Positions 26,763 to 36,978 of a DNA stretch of 64,000 nucleotides are shown piece by piece. A model generated the notes under the pieces. It was not told the origin of the DNA, searched no databases, and saw nothing but the letters and a program-made list of their open reading frames with translations. The stretch is from the NCBI GenBank assembly GCA_963837325.1, contig CAWIMV010000002.1:248001-312000 (forward strand), read 5' to 3'. Made by a program: the position numbers and the translations under genes. The DNA is from CAVQKZ01 sp963837325. Its GTDB lineage: Bacteria > Actinomycetota > Actinomycetes > Mycobacteriales > Jatrophihabitantaceae. Every line of letters starts with the position of its first letter. Position 1 is the first letter of the stretch.

Positions 26763-28130
26763 TCAGGTGCCGGTGTAGTGCCCATCAGCCACCTCGAGCG
26801 CTTCGTCCAGGATCGCCACCCCCTCGCGGATCTCATCCGCGCTGGTCGTGCACGGCGGCACGATGTGGGTCCGGTTGGCCTGCACGAACGGCCACAGCCC
26901 GCGCTGCTTGCAGGCCGTCGCGAACGCCGTCATCGGCTCGGCCGCGGGACCGGCTGCGTTGTAGGGCACGAGCGGCTCACGGGTAGCCCGGTCGCGCACG
27001 AGTTCGAGCGCCCAGAAGACGCCGAGCCCACGCACCTCGCCGACGGACGGGTGCCGGTCAGCGAGCTTGGCCAGCTCGGGCCCTATGACGTCGGCGCCCA
27101 GTGCGCGGGCGTGTTCAATGATCTCTTCGTCCTGGAAGATGTTGATCGAAGCGACGGCGCTGGCGCACGCGAGCGGGTGACCGGAGTAGGTCAGCCCGCC
27201 GGGGTAGGGCCGGTCCTGGAACGTCGCCGCGATCTCGTCGCAGATGAGCACGCCCCCGAGCGGGACGTAGCCGGAGTTGACGCCCTTGGCGAATGCAATC
27301 AGGTCGGGCTCGACGCCCCAGTGGTCGACCGCGAACCACTCGCCCGCCCGTCCGAAACCGGCCATCACCTCGTCGGCGATCATGACGATCCCGTGTTCGT
27401 CGCACAGCGTCCGCACGCCCTCGAGGTAGCCCGGCGGCGGCACCAGGATGCCGTTGGTGCCGACCACGGTTTCCAGGATGATCGCGGCGACGGTGTGCGC
27501 ACCCTCGACCATGAGCAGGTCGCGCAGGTGCTGCAGCGCGCGCTCGGTCTCCTCCTCGGGTGTCTCGGCGTGGAAGGCCGACCGGTAGAGATACGGGCCC
27601 CAGTAGTGCACGACGCCGGGGATGCCCGGCTCGCCACCCCAGCGCCGCGGGTCGCCGGTCATCGTGATCGCGCCGGCCGTCGCACCGTGATAGCTGCGGT
27701 ACGCGGCTAAGACCTTCTGCCGGCCGGTGTGCAGCCGGGCCATCCGTAGCGCATTCTCGGTCGCTTCCGCGCCGCCGTTGGTGAAGAACACCTGGTTCAG
27801 CGCGGCGGGCGCGAGCTCGGCGATGAGCCGGGCGGCCTCGCTGCGAGCATCGTTGGCCATCGCGGGCGAGACAGTGCACAGGCGGGCCGCCTGCTCCTGG
27901 ATGGCCGCCACCAATCGCGGGTGCTGATAACCGATGTTGACGTTGACCAACTGCGAGGAGAAGTCGAGGTAGCTCTTGCCGTCGAAGTCGGTGAAGTAGG
28001 AGCCGCTCGCGCTGGCAATCGGCATCGGGTCGATGCGCGCCTGCGCCGACCACGAGTGGAACACGTGCGCTCGGTCGTCGGCGCGAATGCGGGCCTCGTC
28101 CGTGGCGATGCCACTGAGCACGTTTTCCAT
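26763..28130 (-). CDS. Class III PLP aminotransferase
   Basis: A 455-residue omega-type transaminase. PLP features: N-G-G-A-E-A-T-E-N-A (phosphate binding), Y-R-S-Y-H-G-A-T-A, D-E-V-M-A-G-F-G-R-A-G, and the Schiff-base lysine in F-A-K-G-V-N-S-G-Y-V-P-L-G-G. Closest in pattern to taurine/beta-alanine-pyruvate and other amine-pyruvate transaminases annotated as aspartate aminotransferase family. I use the ATG at 28130 (M-E-N-V-L-S-G-I); the 29 residues available upstream are basic and lie in the divergent promoter. It faces a PLP decarboxylase across 176 bases, so the two may share a pathway for an amine. Confidence 0.9.
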   Translation of the reverse strand: MENVLSGIATDEARIRADDRAHVFHSWSAQARIDPMPIASASGSYFTDFDGKSYLDFSSQLVNVNIGYQHPRLVAAIQEQAARLCTVSPAMANDARSEAARLIAELAPAALNQVFFTNGGAEATENALRMARLHTGRQKVLAAYRSYHGATAGAITMTGDPRRWGGEPGIPGVVHYWGPYLYRSAFHAETPEEETERALQHLRDLLMVEGAHTVAAIILETVVGTNGILVPPPGYLEGVRTLCDEHGIVMIADEVMAGFGRAGEWFAVDHWGVEPDLIAFAKGVNSGYVPLGGVLICDEIAATFQDRPYPGGLTYSGHPLACASAVASINIFQDEEIIEHARALGADVIGPELAKLADRHPSVGEVRGLGVFWALELVRDRATREPLVPYNAAGPAAEPMTAFATACKQRGLWPFVQANRTHIVPPCTTSADEIREGVAILDEALEVADGHYTGT

Positions 28131-28306
28131 AGCTGCCCCCAAAGACCTCGTCGGCAGGCTCGACACCCTCGCGCCGATCCTGCGCAGCCCCCGCTGCGCC
28201 TGGACCGACCCTGCCACGTGGCGGTCAGTAACGGCCCAGGACCCTCGGCCGACCTGGTATTTGCGGCCGGCGCCTGGGACGCTCGGCGGTCATAGCCAAC
28301 CCGGGG

Positions 28307-29681
<1,375 letters not shown>

Positions 29682-29695
<14 letters not shown>

Positions 29696-31028
29696 CCGGG
29701 GCAGTGCGGGGCCAGGGGCGCTGGCGTTCGAGCTGAGCCGCGATCGACAGCAGCAGGCCCTCGCCTCCGGGCCGGGCGACGAGTTGCACCGACAGCGGGG
29801 TGCCGTTGGGATGCAGGCCGGCCGGCACGGCCATCGCCGGCCAGCCGGCCAGGTTCCACGGTGCGGCCATCGGCGCGTAGCGCACGTTGGCCCACAGGTT
29901 GGCCAGCCAGCCGCGCTGGGCCCAGGGCACCGACTTGATCGGCGGCTGCGCCAGCGTTGGCGTCATCAGCACGTCGTGCCCGGCGAAGAACGCGTCGGCC
30001 CGGTGCTGCCAGCGCGTGCGTCCGCGCCCGCGCGGTAGCCCGGCGCGCAGCGCAAGACGCCCGGCCGCCGCATGCCGCTTCGTGCGCACGGCCATGCGGT
30101 CACGATCGCTCAGCAGCCGGGCATCGAGTTCGGTGCCGGCGACCCACCGCACGAGCGCGGACTGTGCGGTTCGCTGGCTGTACGGCGGATTCGCGTCCCG
30201 CACCGTGTGACCGGCCTCGCGCGCCAGCCCGGCCGTCTCACGCACCGCAGCGGCCCAGTGCTTGTCGACCGGGACGCCGAGGATCGGCGACTTCGTCGAC
30301 GCCGCAATGCGCACACTGCCGGGATCGCCGAGCTCGGCCAGTCCCGGGCGATCGGCGAGCACCGACAGCAGCAGCGCGGCGTCGGCCACGGTCGTGGCGA
30401 GTGGGCCGTTCTCGGCCAGGCCGAACCACGAACCGCTGCCGAGCCCGGCCGGCACGACACCGAGGCCGGGCTTGATGCCGACGAGCCCACAGCACGCCGC
30501 TGGGATCCGGATCGAGCCCATGCCGTCGTTGCCGTGCGCGGCCGGCACCATCCCGGCCGCCACGGCCGCGGCCGACCCGCCGGACGAGCCGCCGGGCGTC
30601 CGGCCCAGGGCCCACGGGTTGCGGGTGACGCCGAAGTCGGAGTCGGTGGCGCCGAAGACGCAGAGCTCAGGAACTCGCGTGAGCCCGACGACGATCGCAC
30701 CCGCTGCTCGCAACCGACGCACAATGTCGTGGTCGTGGTCCTGCGGGGTCGGGTCGCTGCCCGATGAGCCGTTGCGCATCGGCTCCCCGGCGACGGGGAC
30801 GTTGTCCTTGATCGCGACGGGGACGCCGGCCAGCGGCAGGGTGGCCTTGTCGGCGCGGGCATCGACAGCGTCGGCCTCGCGCAGCGCCGCGAACACTCGC
30901 ACCTCTTGGAACGCGCCGATGGCGTCGTCGCGGGCTTCGATGCGTTCGAGTGCGCGTTCGGTGGCCGCGCGCGCAGTCAGGGTGCCGGTGCGGACGGCAG
31001 CTGCGATCTCGGCGGCGGTCTCGGTCAT
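29682..31028 (-). CDS. Amidase signature enzyme
   Basis: A 448-residue Ser-cisSer-Lys hydrolase. Lys74 (V-A-I-K-D-N), the signature G-G-S-S-G-G-S-A-A-A-V-A-A-G with the cis-serine at 148/149, and the nucleophile Ser172 in G-M-G-S-I-R-I-P-A-A-C-C-G are all present. It hydrolyses an amide, possibly aryl, nicotinamide-like or acyl-amino acid; GatA is excluded because gatB and gatC are not adjacent and the substrate loops differ. Same strand as the P450-like gene nine bases upstream, so they may be co-transcribed. Confidence 0.92.
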
Positions 31029-31037
31029 GCGCGGACG

Positions 31038-32060
31038 CTACCGCTGCTGCATCAGCACCTGGGTCGGAAGTCGCAGGTTCGGCCGCGGCTCGTAGGTAAC
31101 GGGTTGTCCGGGGACCGCACGCCAGCCGGCTGCCCGGACCCCGGCGATGACGCCACGCGCAAGCGCTGCGGCGAGGGCCGAACCCGGGCACGCGTGCGGC
31201 CCAGCCCCGAACGTCGCCGGCGGAGCCGGGGGTCCGGTCTCCGCCGCGGCCAGCAGCACCCACACCGGCGCGCCGCGTGGCACCGTCGCGCCGCCGATCT
31301 CGACGTCGGCGTGGGCCGTCCGCCGCGTGCTCTGAACCGGTGGTTGCTGCCGCAGTGCGCGCTCGATCCCGTCCTCGACGTCGGCATCGTCGGAGTCCGC
31401 ATTGATCAGCAGCGCCGCACCGATGAGGGCGGCGGTGGCGTCGCGCGCCTGGAACAGCACACTCACCGCCGCCGCGACGGCTTCGTCGCTGGCGGGTCGG
31501 CCGGCACCGGCCGTTGCCACCAGGTTCGACAGCAGCAGGGCGGCGTCGTCCACGCCCACGTCTGCCCGTGCGCCTGGCCGAGCGGAGAGGGTCGGCGCCA
31601 GGCCGTCGCACAACCGCCCGACCATCGTCACGACCCAAGGCACGTCGGCGTCGGCCACTCCGAGCGCAGCGGCCAACGCCGCGATGGGAACCGTGCGCGC
31701 CACCGGCATGGCGTCGACGAAGGATCGACCGGGCTCCAGCAGCTCGCCCGCACGCCGGGCCGCATCGCGCTCCAAGCCGGTGGGGTCGGGCAGCAGTGCT
31801 TCGACGAGGGCCCGGCGCCGCGCGTGGTCGGTGCCGTCGCTGAAGCGGGCCATCTGAGCTTGCAGCTGCGCCGCCCGGCCCCCACGCGAATAGGCCGGCG
31901 CGACGCTGAGCGCCGACGAGGCCAGCGCGGCCGCCACATCGTCCGGACGTGCAACCACATAGGCGCCGTCGCGGCAGTGCACGCCGCGGGCGCGCAACGC
32001 GGCATATTCATCGGCCGGACAGCGGCAGGTGGCTAGTTGCGGCACCGGCAGTTCGGACAT
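31038..32060 (-). CDS. Short P450-like heme protein with altered K-helix
   Basis: A 340-residue cytochrome P450 homologue, about 60 short of the usual 400. The cysteine ligand loop is intact (F-G-A-G-P-H-A-C-P-G). Aligned to actinobacterial P450s by eye, the K-helix reads I-E-R-A-L-R where E-E-L-L-R is usual, so the ExxR glutamate is an arginine. The I-helix has R-D-A-T at the position of H-E-T-T, losing the acid-alcohol threonine. The meander before the heme loop is cut to about a dozen residues. It may bind heme without normal monooxygenase activity, or use peroxide or another chemistry. GTG one codon upstream is an alternative start. No ferredoxin gene is near. Confidence 0.8.
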   Translation of the reverse strand: MSELPVPQLATCRCPADEYAALRARGVHCRDGAYVVARPDDVAAALASSALSVAPAYSRGGRAAQLQAQMARFSDGTDHARRRALVEALLPDPTGLERDAARRAGELLEPGRSFVDAMPVARTVPIAALAAALGVADADVPWVVTMVGRLCDGLAPTLSARPGARADVGVDDAALLLSNLVATAGAGRPASDEAVAAAVSVLFQARDATAALIGAALLINADSDDADVEDGIERALRQQPPVQSTRRTAHADVEIGGATVPRGAPVWVLLAAAETGPPAPPATFGAGPHACPGSALAAALARGVIAGVRAAGWRAVPGQPVTYEPRPNLRLPTQVLMQQR

Positions 32061-32123
32061 CACGAGCGCGAGGCTAACCGGGAAAAGCTTCGGCGCGCAC
32101 CGAAGGATCTGGCAACGGCGGGC

Positions 32124-32795
32124 TCAGCTCGTCCGGTGGGACGCTGCGTCAACCACCATCCGGCCCGCTTCGAGCGTGCACACCGAGGCGCACCGTTCGA
32201 TCACGTCCGGGTCGTGCGAGGCCACGACCACGATCGCGCCGGCCCGCGCGCAGCCGGCGAGCAGGTCGAGCACGCGCGTGCGGTTGTCGGCGTCCAACTC
32301 ACCCGTCGGCTCATCGGCAAGGAGGACCTCGGGCTGCACGACGAGACCCCGGGCGATTGCGACGCGTTGCTGCTGCCCGCCCGACAGATCTTCGACCAGG
32401 TGCTCGGCGACCTCGCTGAGTCCGACATCGGTGAGTGCCGCGTCGGTGCGGCGCCGCACCTCGGCCCGCTCGACTCCACGGGCCTGCAGGGTGACGGCGA
32501 TGTTCTCGCGCGCGGTCAACGCCGTCACCAGGCCGTAGCCCTGCAGGACGAGTCCGACCCGCCTGCGTAACGCGAGGTCACCGACCACCACCGGCGCGCC
32601 GTCCAGCGTCACCTCGCCGGACGCCGGCCGGATGAGCCCGGCCAGCAGCGCGAGCACCGTCGACTTGCCCGCCCCCGACGGCCCGCGTATCCCGAGCATC
32701 GCCCCGGCGAGCGCGTGCACCCGCACGTTGTCGACGATCAGACGATCACCGACGCGGTACTGCAGCGCGTCACCGCGCAACTCTTGTGCGCTCAT
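32124..32795 (-). CDS. ABC transporter ATPase, LolD/MacB type
   Basis: A 223-residue nucleotide-binding subunit: Walker A G-P-S-G-A-G-K-S-T, Q-loop L-V-L-Q-G-Y-G-L, signature L-S-G-G-Q-Q-Q-R, Walker B V-L-L-A-D-E-P-T-G-E-L and the H-loop S-H-D. Third gene of an operon with a second ATPase and a 1062-residue FtsX-like permease; ATG overlaps the upstream stop (ATGA). It could form a heterodimer with the other ATPase. Confidence 0.93.
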   Translation of the reverse strand: MSAQELRGDALQYRVGDRLIVDNVRVHALAGAMLGIRGPSGAGKSTVLALLAGLIRPASGEVTLDGAPVVVGDLALRRRVGLVLQGYGLVTALTARENIAVTLQARGVERAEVRRRTDAALTDVGLSEVAEHLVEDLSGGQQQRVAIARGLVVQPEVLLADEPTGELDADNRTRVLDLLAGCARAGAIVVVASHDPDVIERCASVCTLEAGRMVVDAASHRTS

Positions 32796-33664
32796 GGTGT
32801 GGGTTCATCCTCAATCCGCCGACGGAGATCGACGCCGTCGGGCCGGCGGCTTACCTCGAGCAACGTGCCGGGTGGGAAGTCCTCGACGACGTCAGGCGGC
32901 AACTGCAGCGTCCCGTCGCGCCCGACCACCGCGAATTCTCGACCGTGCCGGCCCTCGGCCCCGACGCGTCCGTCGCGGATGGTCACCGTGCGGGCCAGCC
33001 GGGAGGCCACGAAGCTGTCGTGGGTGACCACGACGACCGTGGTGCCGAACTCGGCGTTGACCTGTTCGAGCAGTTCGAGTACCCGCAGTCGACCCACCGA
33101 GTCGAGCTGGCTCGTGGGCTCGTCCGCGAGCAGCAAACCCGCGCCACCGGCCACTGCGGCCGCGATGGCAACTCGTTGCTGCTCGCCGCCGGACAGCCGA
33201 CCGGCCGGCTGGTGGGCCAGCTCCGCAAGACCCAACCGCTCGATGAGATCGTCGGCCGACTCCCGACGGCCGGCGAAGCGCACGTTCTGCCGAACGGTGG
33301 CGTAGGGCAGCAGGTTGCGTGAGGGTTCCTGCAGCACGGTCGCGACCAGTGATCCGCGCAGCCGGGCCAGCGCGCGCGGCGCCAGCCGCCCGACGTCGTG
33401 CGGACCGATGAGTACTCGACCGGCCGAGGGCCGCAGCAATCCCGCGAGCAGCCCGAGCACCGTGGACTTTCCTGACCCGGACGGCCCCAGCAATGCGATC
33501 AGTTCGCCGACGTCCACGTCGAGATCGACACCGCGCAGCGCAACGACGTCGTCGACATCCTTGCCGGTGGACGCGTAGATGTGCACCACGCCCTGACAGC
33601 GCACCGGCAGGCCTGGGCCGGGGCCTGCGTCCTGGGGACGGACGTCCTCGACGGCGGCGGTCAT
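32792..33664 (-). CDS. ABC transporter ATPase with C-terminal extension
   Basis: A 290-residue ATPase: Walker A G-P-S-G-S-G-K-S-T, signature L-S-G-G-E-Q-Q-R, Walker B L-L-L-A-D-E-P-T-S-Q-L-D and H-loop T-H-D. Relative to the partner ATPase it has about 20 extra N-terminal residues and a C-terminal tail of about 50 (V-V-G-R-D-G-T-L-Q-L-P-P-D-V-V). Both ends overlap neighbours as ATGA, so stoichiometric expression with the permease and the second ATPase is expected. The frame continues upstream within the permease gene, but the ATG at 33664 fits homology. Confidence 0.93.
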   Translation of the reverse strand: MTAAVEDVRPQDAGPGPGLPVRCQGVVHIYASTGKDVDDVVALRGVDLDVDVGELIALLGPSGSGKSTVLGLLAGLLRPSAGRVLIGPHDVGRLAPRALARLRGSLVATVLQEPSRNLLPYATVRQNVRFAGRRESADDLIERLGLAELAHQPAGRLSGGEQQRVAIAAAVAGGAGLLLADEPTSQLDSVGRLRVLELLEQVNAEFGTTVVVVTHDSFVASRLARTVTIRDGRVGAEGRHGREFAVVGRDGTLQLPPDVVEDFPPGTLLEVSRRPDGVDLRRRIEDEPTP

Positions 33665-36600
33665 TGTTGCGCCTCCCGCAGCCGCCCAGCCGTGGCTTGG
33701 CCCTCGATCAGACGGGCCATGAGCGCACACGTAACAGCCAGGACGACGACGAGCGTCACCCCCAGCCCGGCCAACGTCACGGCGGGCAGGCCGTACTCGA
33801 CGGGCGGACCGATGTCGGTACTGACGAAGAACGGCGTACTCGGCAGCGCGAGCGCGGCGCCGGCGATGCCGGCCAGCACGCCGAGAACCAGGCCAACAGC
33901 GAGCAGCAGTCCCTGCTCCGCGGCCGTGGCCCGGCGCAGGGTGCGTGGCGCGACGCCGACGGCCTCCAACGCGGCCAGTTCGTAGGACCGCCGCCGCGCG
34001 GTGACCAGACCACCGAGGACGGTCGCCCCGATTGCCAGAACCGTGGCCGCGCCGGCGGCCACGACGAAGAGGCTGTCGGCGAAGGCCGGGCCGGTGCGGT
34101 CGAGCTTGCTGAGGTGCCGTTGCGAGCTGTCGGTGGAGAGGATGCGCAGGCCCTGCGCTTGCAGCCGGGCGGTCAGGTCGGACGGCGCTGACCGGGCCAG
34201 CCATACCTGGTAGCGCGCGCTCGACAGGGCAGTGTCGGTCATCGCCCGTTGGGCCAGTGTCAGGTCGACGAGTGCGCCGACGCGGTCGAGCTCGGGCAGC
34301 GTCACCGCATGCACCGAACCGTCGAGCGCCAGCGCGTTGCCGTCCAAACCGGTGGCTGACGCGTTGGCCGACGCAGCGCCCGGGTAGACGCTGACGGTGC
34401 CGGACGCGAGAACAGCGGGCACGGACGCCGGAAGATCGGCCGGGACGACCGCCGGCCACTGCCCGGTCGAGGCGTCGGGACGCAGGGTGAGGTGCAGCGC
34501 GCCGGCCCGACTCGACAGTTCAACGTTGGCGTCCTCGCCTGCCCGCCAGCCGCCCGCCTCGGCCAATCCCGCCGCGACGGGACGCCACGGACCGGCCGGC
34601 CGATCGGCAGTCGCCACACTGTGCACCGCGACCTCGATCTCCGGGTGGCCCGTCGGCGACGACGCAGCAGCGGAGGCGGCCTTCACCGGCTCAACCTGCA
34701 GGCCAACGACCCGACAGCCGGCGGCGCAGTCCGGCGACAGCGAACCGCGGTAGCTGGCCCGGCCTGGGCGCAGCCGCCCGAGGTCGGCCGTACTCGGGCG
34801 ATGCGCAGGGTCCGAGAGCGTCAGGCTCGCGATAATCGCCGCGCCACTCGGCTGCACCCGGGTCAGGTCGATGTCGACCCGCACCTGCTGACCCCGCACC
34901 ACGACTGGCGGCGCCGTCTGCGGACGCAGCCACGACCTCACTTCGCTCGCGGACTTCGACGAGTAGTCCGCCCGCCAGGCTGCGATACCGGGCATCCGCG
35001 GTGTGTCGAGCGCGAGCAACGGCGTGTTGCCGACCTGAACGACTTCGGCCGCCATCGCCGCCCGCCCACCCGGATCGGCGCGACCCACTGCGGCGCGCAA
35101 GTCCACTCCGGCCCGCGGCGCCACGGTCAACACCCGGGCGGCGCCGGTCTGGTTCAGCGCCCGGATCTGGCGGTTTGACCGCGCCACCGACCAGTTCGTC
35201 ACGGCGAAGGTGGCCAACGCCAGCGCCACCGAGATGAGCAGCACCAACCGGGCGCCGGCCGCGCGCCGCACGATTTGGCGCACGGCGAGGAAGGTGACGA
35301 GGTGCCGGGACTCTCGCGTGGCATTGAGGACGGCTCGGCCGACGAAGGGGAGCAGCCGGAGCCCGACGATCGCCACCGCAATCGCCAGTAGGGCCGGCGC
35401 GAGAACGGATAGCGGGTCCGGCTTTCCGGAGCTCAGCACGCCACCGACGGCAAGTTCGAGCAGGCCGGCGAGCGCGATCGTCACCGCGGCGGCGTCGGCA
35501 ACGGCCAGCCCGGTAGATCCGGTGGCGGCGTCACGGCCGCGGCGGAGCAGGTCGGCCACCGGTGACACGACGATGCGCCGGGCCGCTACGAATGCCGCGA
35601 GCAGCGCCGCTGCAGTTGCCAGCGCGGCGACGGCCAGGGCCGCGCGCGGGAAGGCGACGACCGCGTCCGGCGCCAACAGTCGGGGCGAGACGAGTCGCAC
35701 GACCACCCACGCCAACGCGGCACCCGCGACGGCCGCAGTCAGGATGAGAATGGCCGGTTCGAGCAGGGCCTGGAACAGGATGCTGGCCGGGCGGCGCCCG
35801 CGCAGTTTGGCCAATGCGACTTCCGGCCCGCGCACCGCAGCCGTCGCGGCCACGATGGCGTAGAGCACGCAGACGGCCAGCAACGCCAGCTGGGCCGTGG
35901 CCAGTGTCACGAGCGTGCCCGCCAGTGACATTTCGTGATTGAGGCTCTTCAGCACGGTGGGCAGCTGAGTGTTGACCTTCGTCGGCGCGATCGCCTCCGC
36001 GACCGTGTCATCGGCAACCGCGCGTTCGACGGCACGAAGCGACGCCCGCAGGTCGGCGCGGTCGTCGAGACCCACGCGGTCGACCACGAGGGGGACGTCG
36101 GCTTCGATCGTCTGCGGGATCGTCCGGATGCGCGTCGAAAGTAGGGAATCGACGACGAAGAACGAGTCGAGGCGCCCGAGCCGATTGTCGAACAACTGCG
36201 GCGCGGCGTCGAAGAAGTGCCAGGGCGACCAGTAGGCGCCGTGCGGGTCGCGTGGCTGGTAGATCCCCGCGACGGTAAGGGGCAACGGCGTGCCGGCCGC
36301 GCCCGCTCTCATCACCACCCGGTCGCCGACCCGCCATTTGCCCGTCGCCGCTGCGCGCGCGCTGACGGCCGTTTCCGTTCTTGCTCGAGGGCAACGTCCG
36401 GCTGTGAACGTCAGGTGCTGACACTGGCTGTCGATCGCCAGTATCCGGGTGTCGTACGTCGTCTTCGGCGACCGCGTGGTCACCGTCGTCGCCGCGTGCT
36501 CGGCGAAGACGGGTCGGCCGAACCAGCGCGGGTCCGCGGCTTGGCGGGCGAAGCGAGACACCGGCTCGCGCCAATCCACGCGAGCCACGCCGGCGAGGGT

Positions 36601-36849
36601 GTCCCGGGTGACCACCATGTCGCGCTGGCTCGGCGGGGTGTCTTGCAGTCGTTGGGTGAGCACGACTTGGTCGGTGGCGTGCAGGTAGATGGGTCCGACA
36701 GTGGCGGACAGGACGGCGATCACGGCCACGACGAAGACGGTTATCGACGCGGCGGCTCGCCACCGCAGAGCGCGCAGGACGAGTCGGACAGTGAGCACAA
36801 TTGCCCACCCTGATGGCGCGGGCGGAGTGCGGCAACCGTGCGCGATCAC
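33661..36849 (-). CDS. Giant FtsX-like ABC permease
   Basis: A 1062-residue membrane protein. One N-terminal helix (about 36-56) is followed by a large extracytoplasmic domain of about 250 residues and then three to four helices (about 310-430). A middle helix pair follows (about 450-510), then a second helix (about 535-555) and a second large external domain (about 560-910). It ends with three helices in the FtsX pattern (V-L-A-I-G-A-T-V-L-G-G-L-V-T-A-R-R-R-S-Y-E-L-A-A-L-E-A-V-G-V). It is thus a fused or duplicated MacB/FtsX permease, paired with two ATPases. Such exporters move lipids, lipoproteins or peptides or sense wall damage. A GTG at 36798 is an alternative start. Confidence 0.88.
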   Translation of the reverse strand: MIAHGCRTPPAPSGWAIVLTVRLVLRALRWRAAASITVFVVAVIAVLSATVGPIYLHATDQVVLTQRLQDTPPSQRDMVVTRDTLAGVARVDWREPVSRFARQAADPRWFGRPVFAEHAATTVTTRSPKTTYDTRILAIDSQCQHLTFTAGRCPRARTETAVSARAAATGKWRVGDRVVMRAGAAGTPLPLTVAGIYQPRDPHGAYWSPWHFFDAAPQLFDNRLGRLDSFFVVDSLLSTRIRTIPQTIEADVPLVVDRVGLDDRADLRASLRAVERAVADDTVAEAIAPTKVNTQLPTVLKSLNHEMSLAGTLVTLATAQLALLAVCVLYAIVAATAAVRGPEVALAKLRGRRPASILFQALLEPAILILTAAVAGAALAWVVVRLVSPRLLAPDAVVAFPRAALAVAALATAAALLAAFVAARRIVVSPVADLLRRGRDAATGSTGLAVADAAAVTIALAGLLELAVGGVLSSGKPDPLSVLAPALLAIAVAIVGLRLLPFVGRAVLNATRESRHLVTFLAVRQIVRRAAGARLVLLISVALALATFAVTNWSVARSNRQIRALNQTGAARVLTVAPRAGVDLRAAVGRADPGGRAAMAAEVVQVGNTPLLALDTPRMPGIAAWRADYSSKSASEVRSWLRPQTAPPVVVRGQQVRVDIDLTRVQPSGAAIIASLTLSDPAHRPSTADLGRLRPGRASYRGSLSPDCAAGCRVVGLQVEPVKAASAAASSPTGHPEIEVAVHSVATADRPAGPWRPVAAGLAEAGGWRAGEDANVELSSRAGALHLTLRPDASTGQWPAVVPADLPASVPAVLASGTVSVYPGAASANASATGLDGNALALDGSVHAVTLPELDRVGALVDLTLAQRAMTDTALSSARYQVWLARSAPSDLTARLQAQGLRILSTDSSQRHLSKLDRTGPAFADSLFVVAAGAATVLAIGATVLGGLVTARRRSYELAALEAVGVAPRTLRRATAAEQGLLLAVGLVLGVLAGIAGAALALPSTPFFVSTDIGPPVEYGLPAVTLAGLGVTLVVVLAVTCALMARLIEGQATAGRLREAQQ

Positions 36850-36978
36850 ATCCAGCTAACGATTTCTGGGCGATTGCCCGACGGCGGGCGGGTTGACTTC
36901 CGGGCCTCCTCCCGCGGCTACTTTCCGGATAAGGTCTAGACCAACTGTTTCGACCCTTTTGTCGCAAAGGAGAGTGCC

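Noticed and set aside
28131..28306. Riboswitch in the divergent aminotransferase/decarboxylase region
   Set aside because: No conserved riboswitch core could be recognised by eye; only GC-rich sequence is seen.
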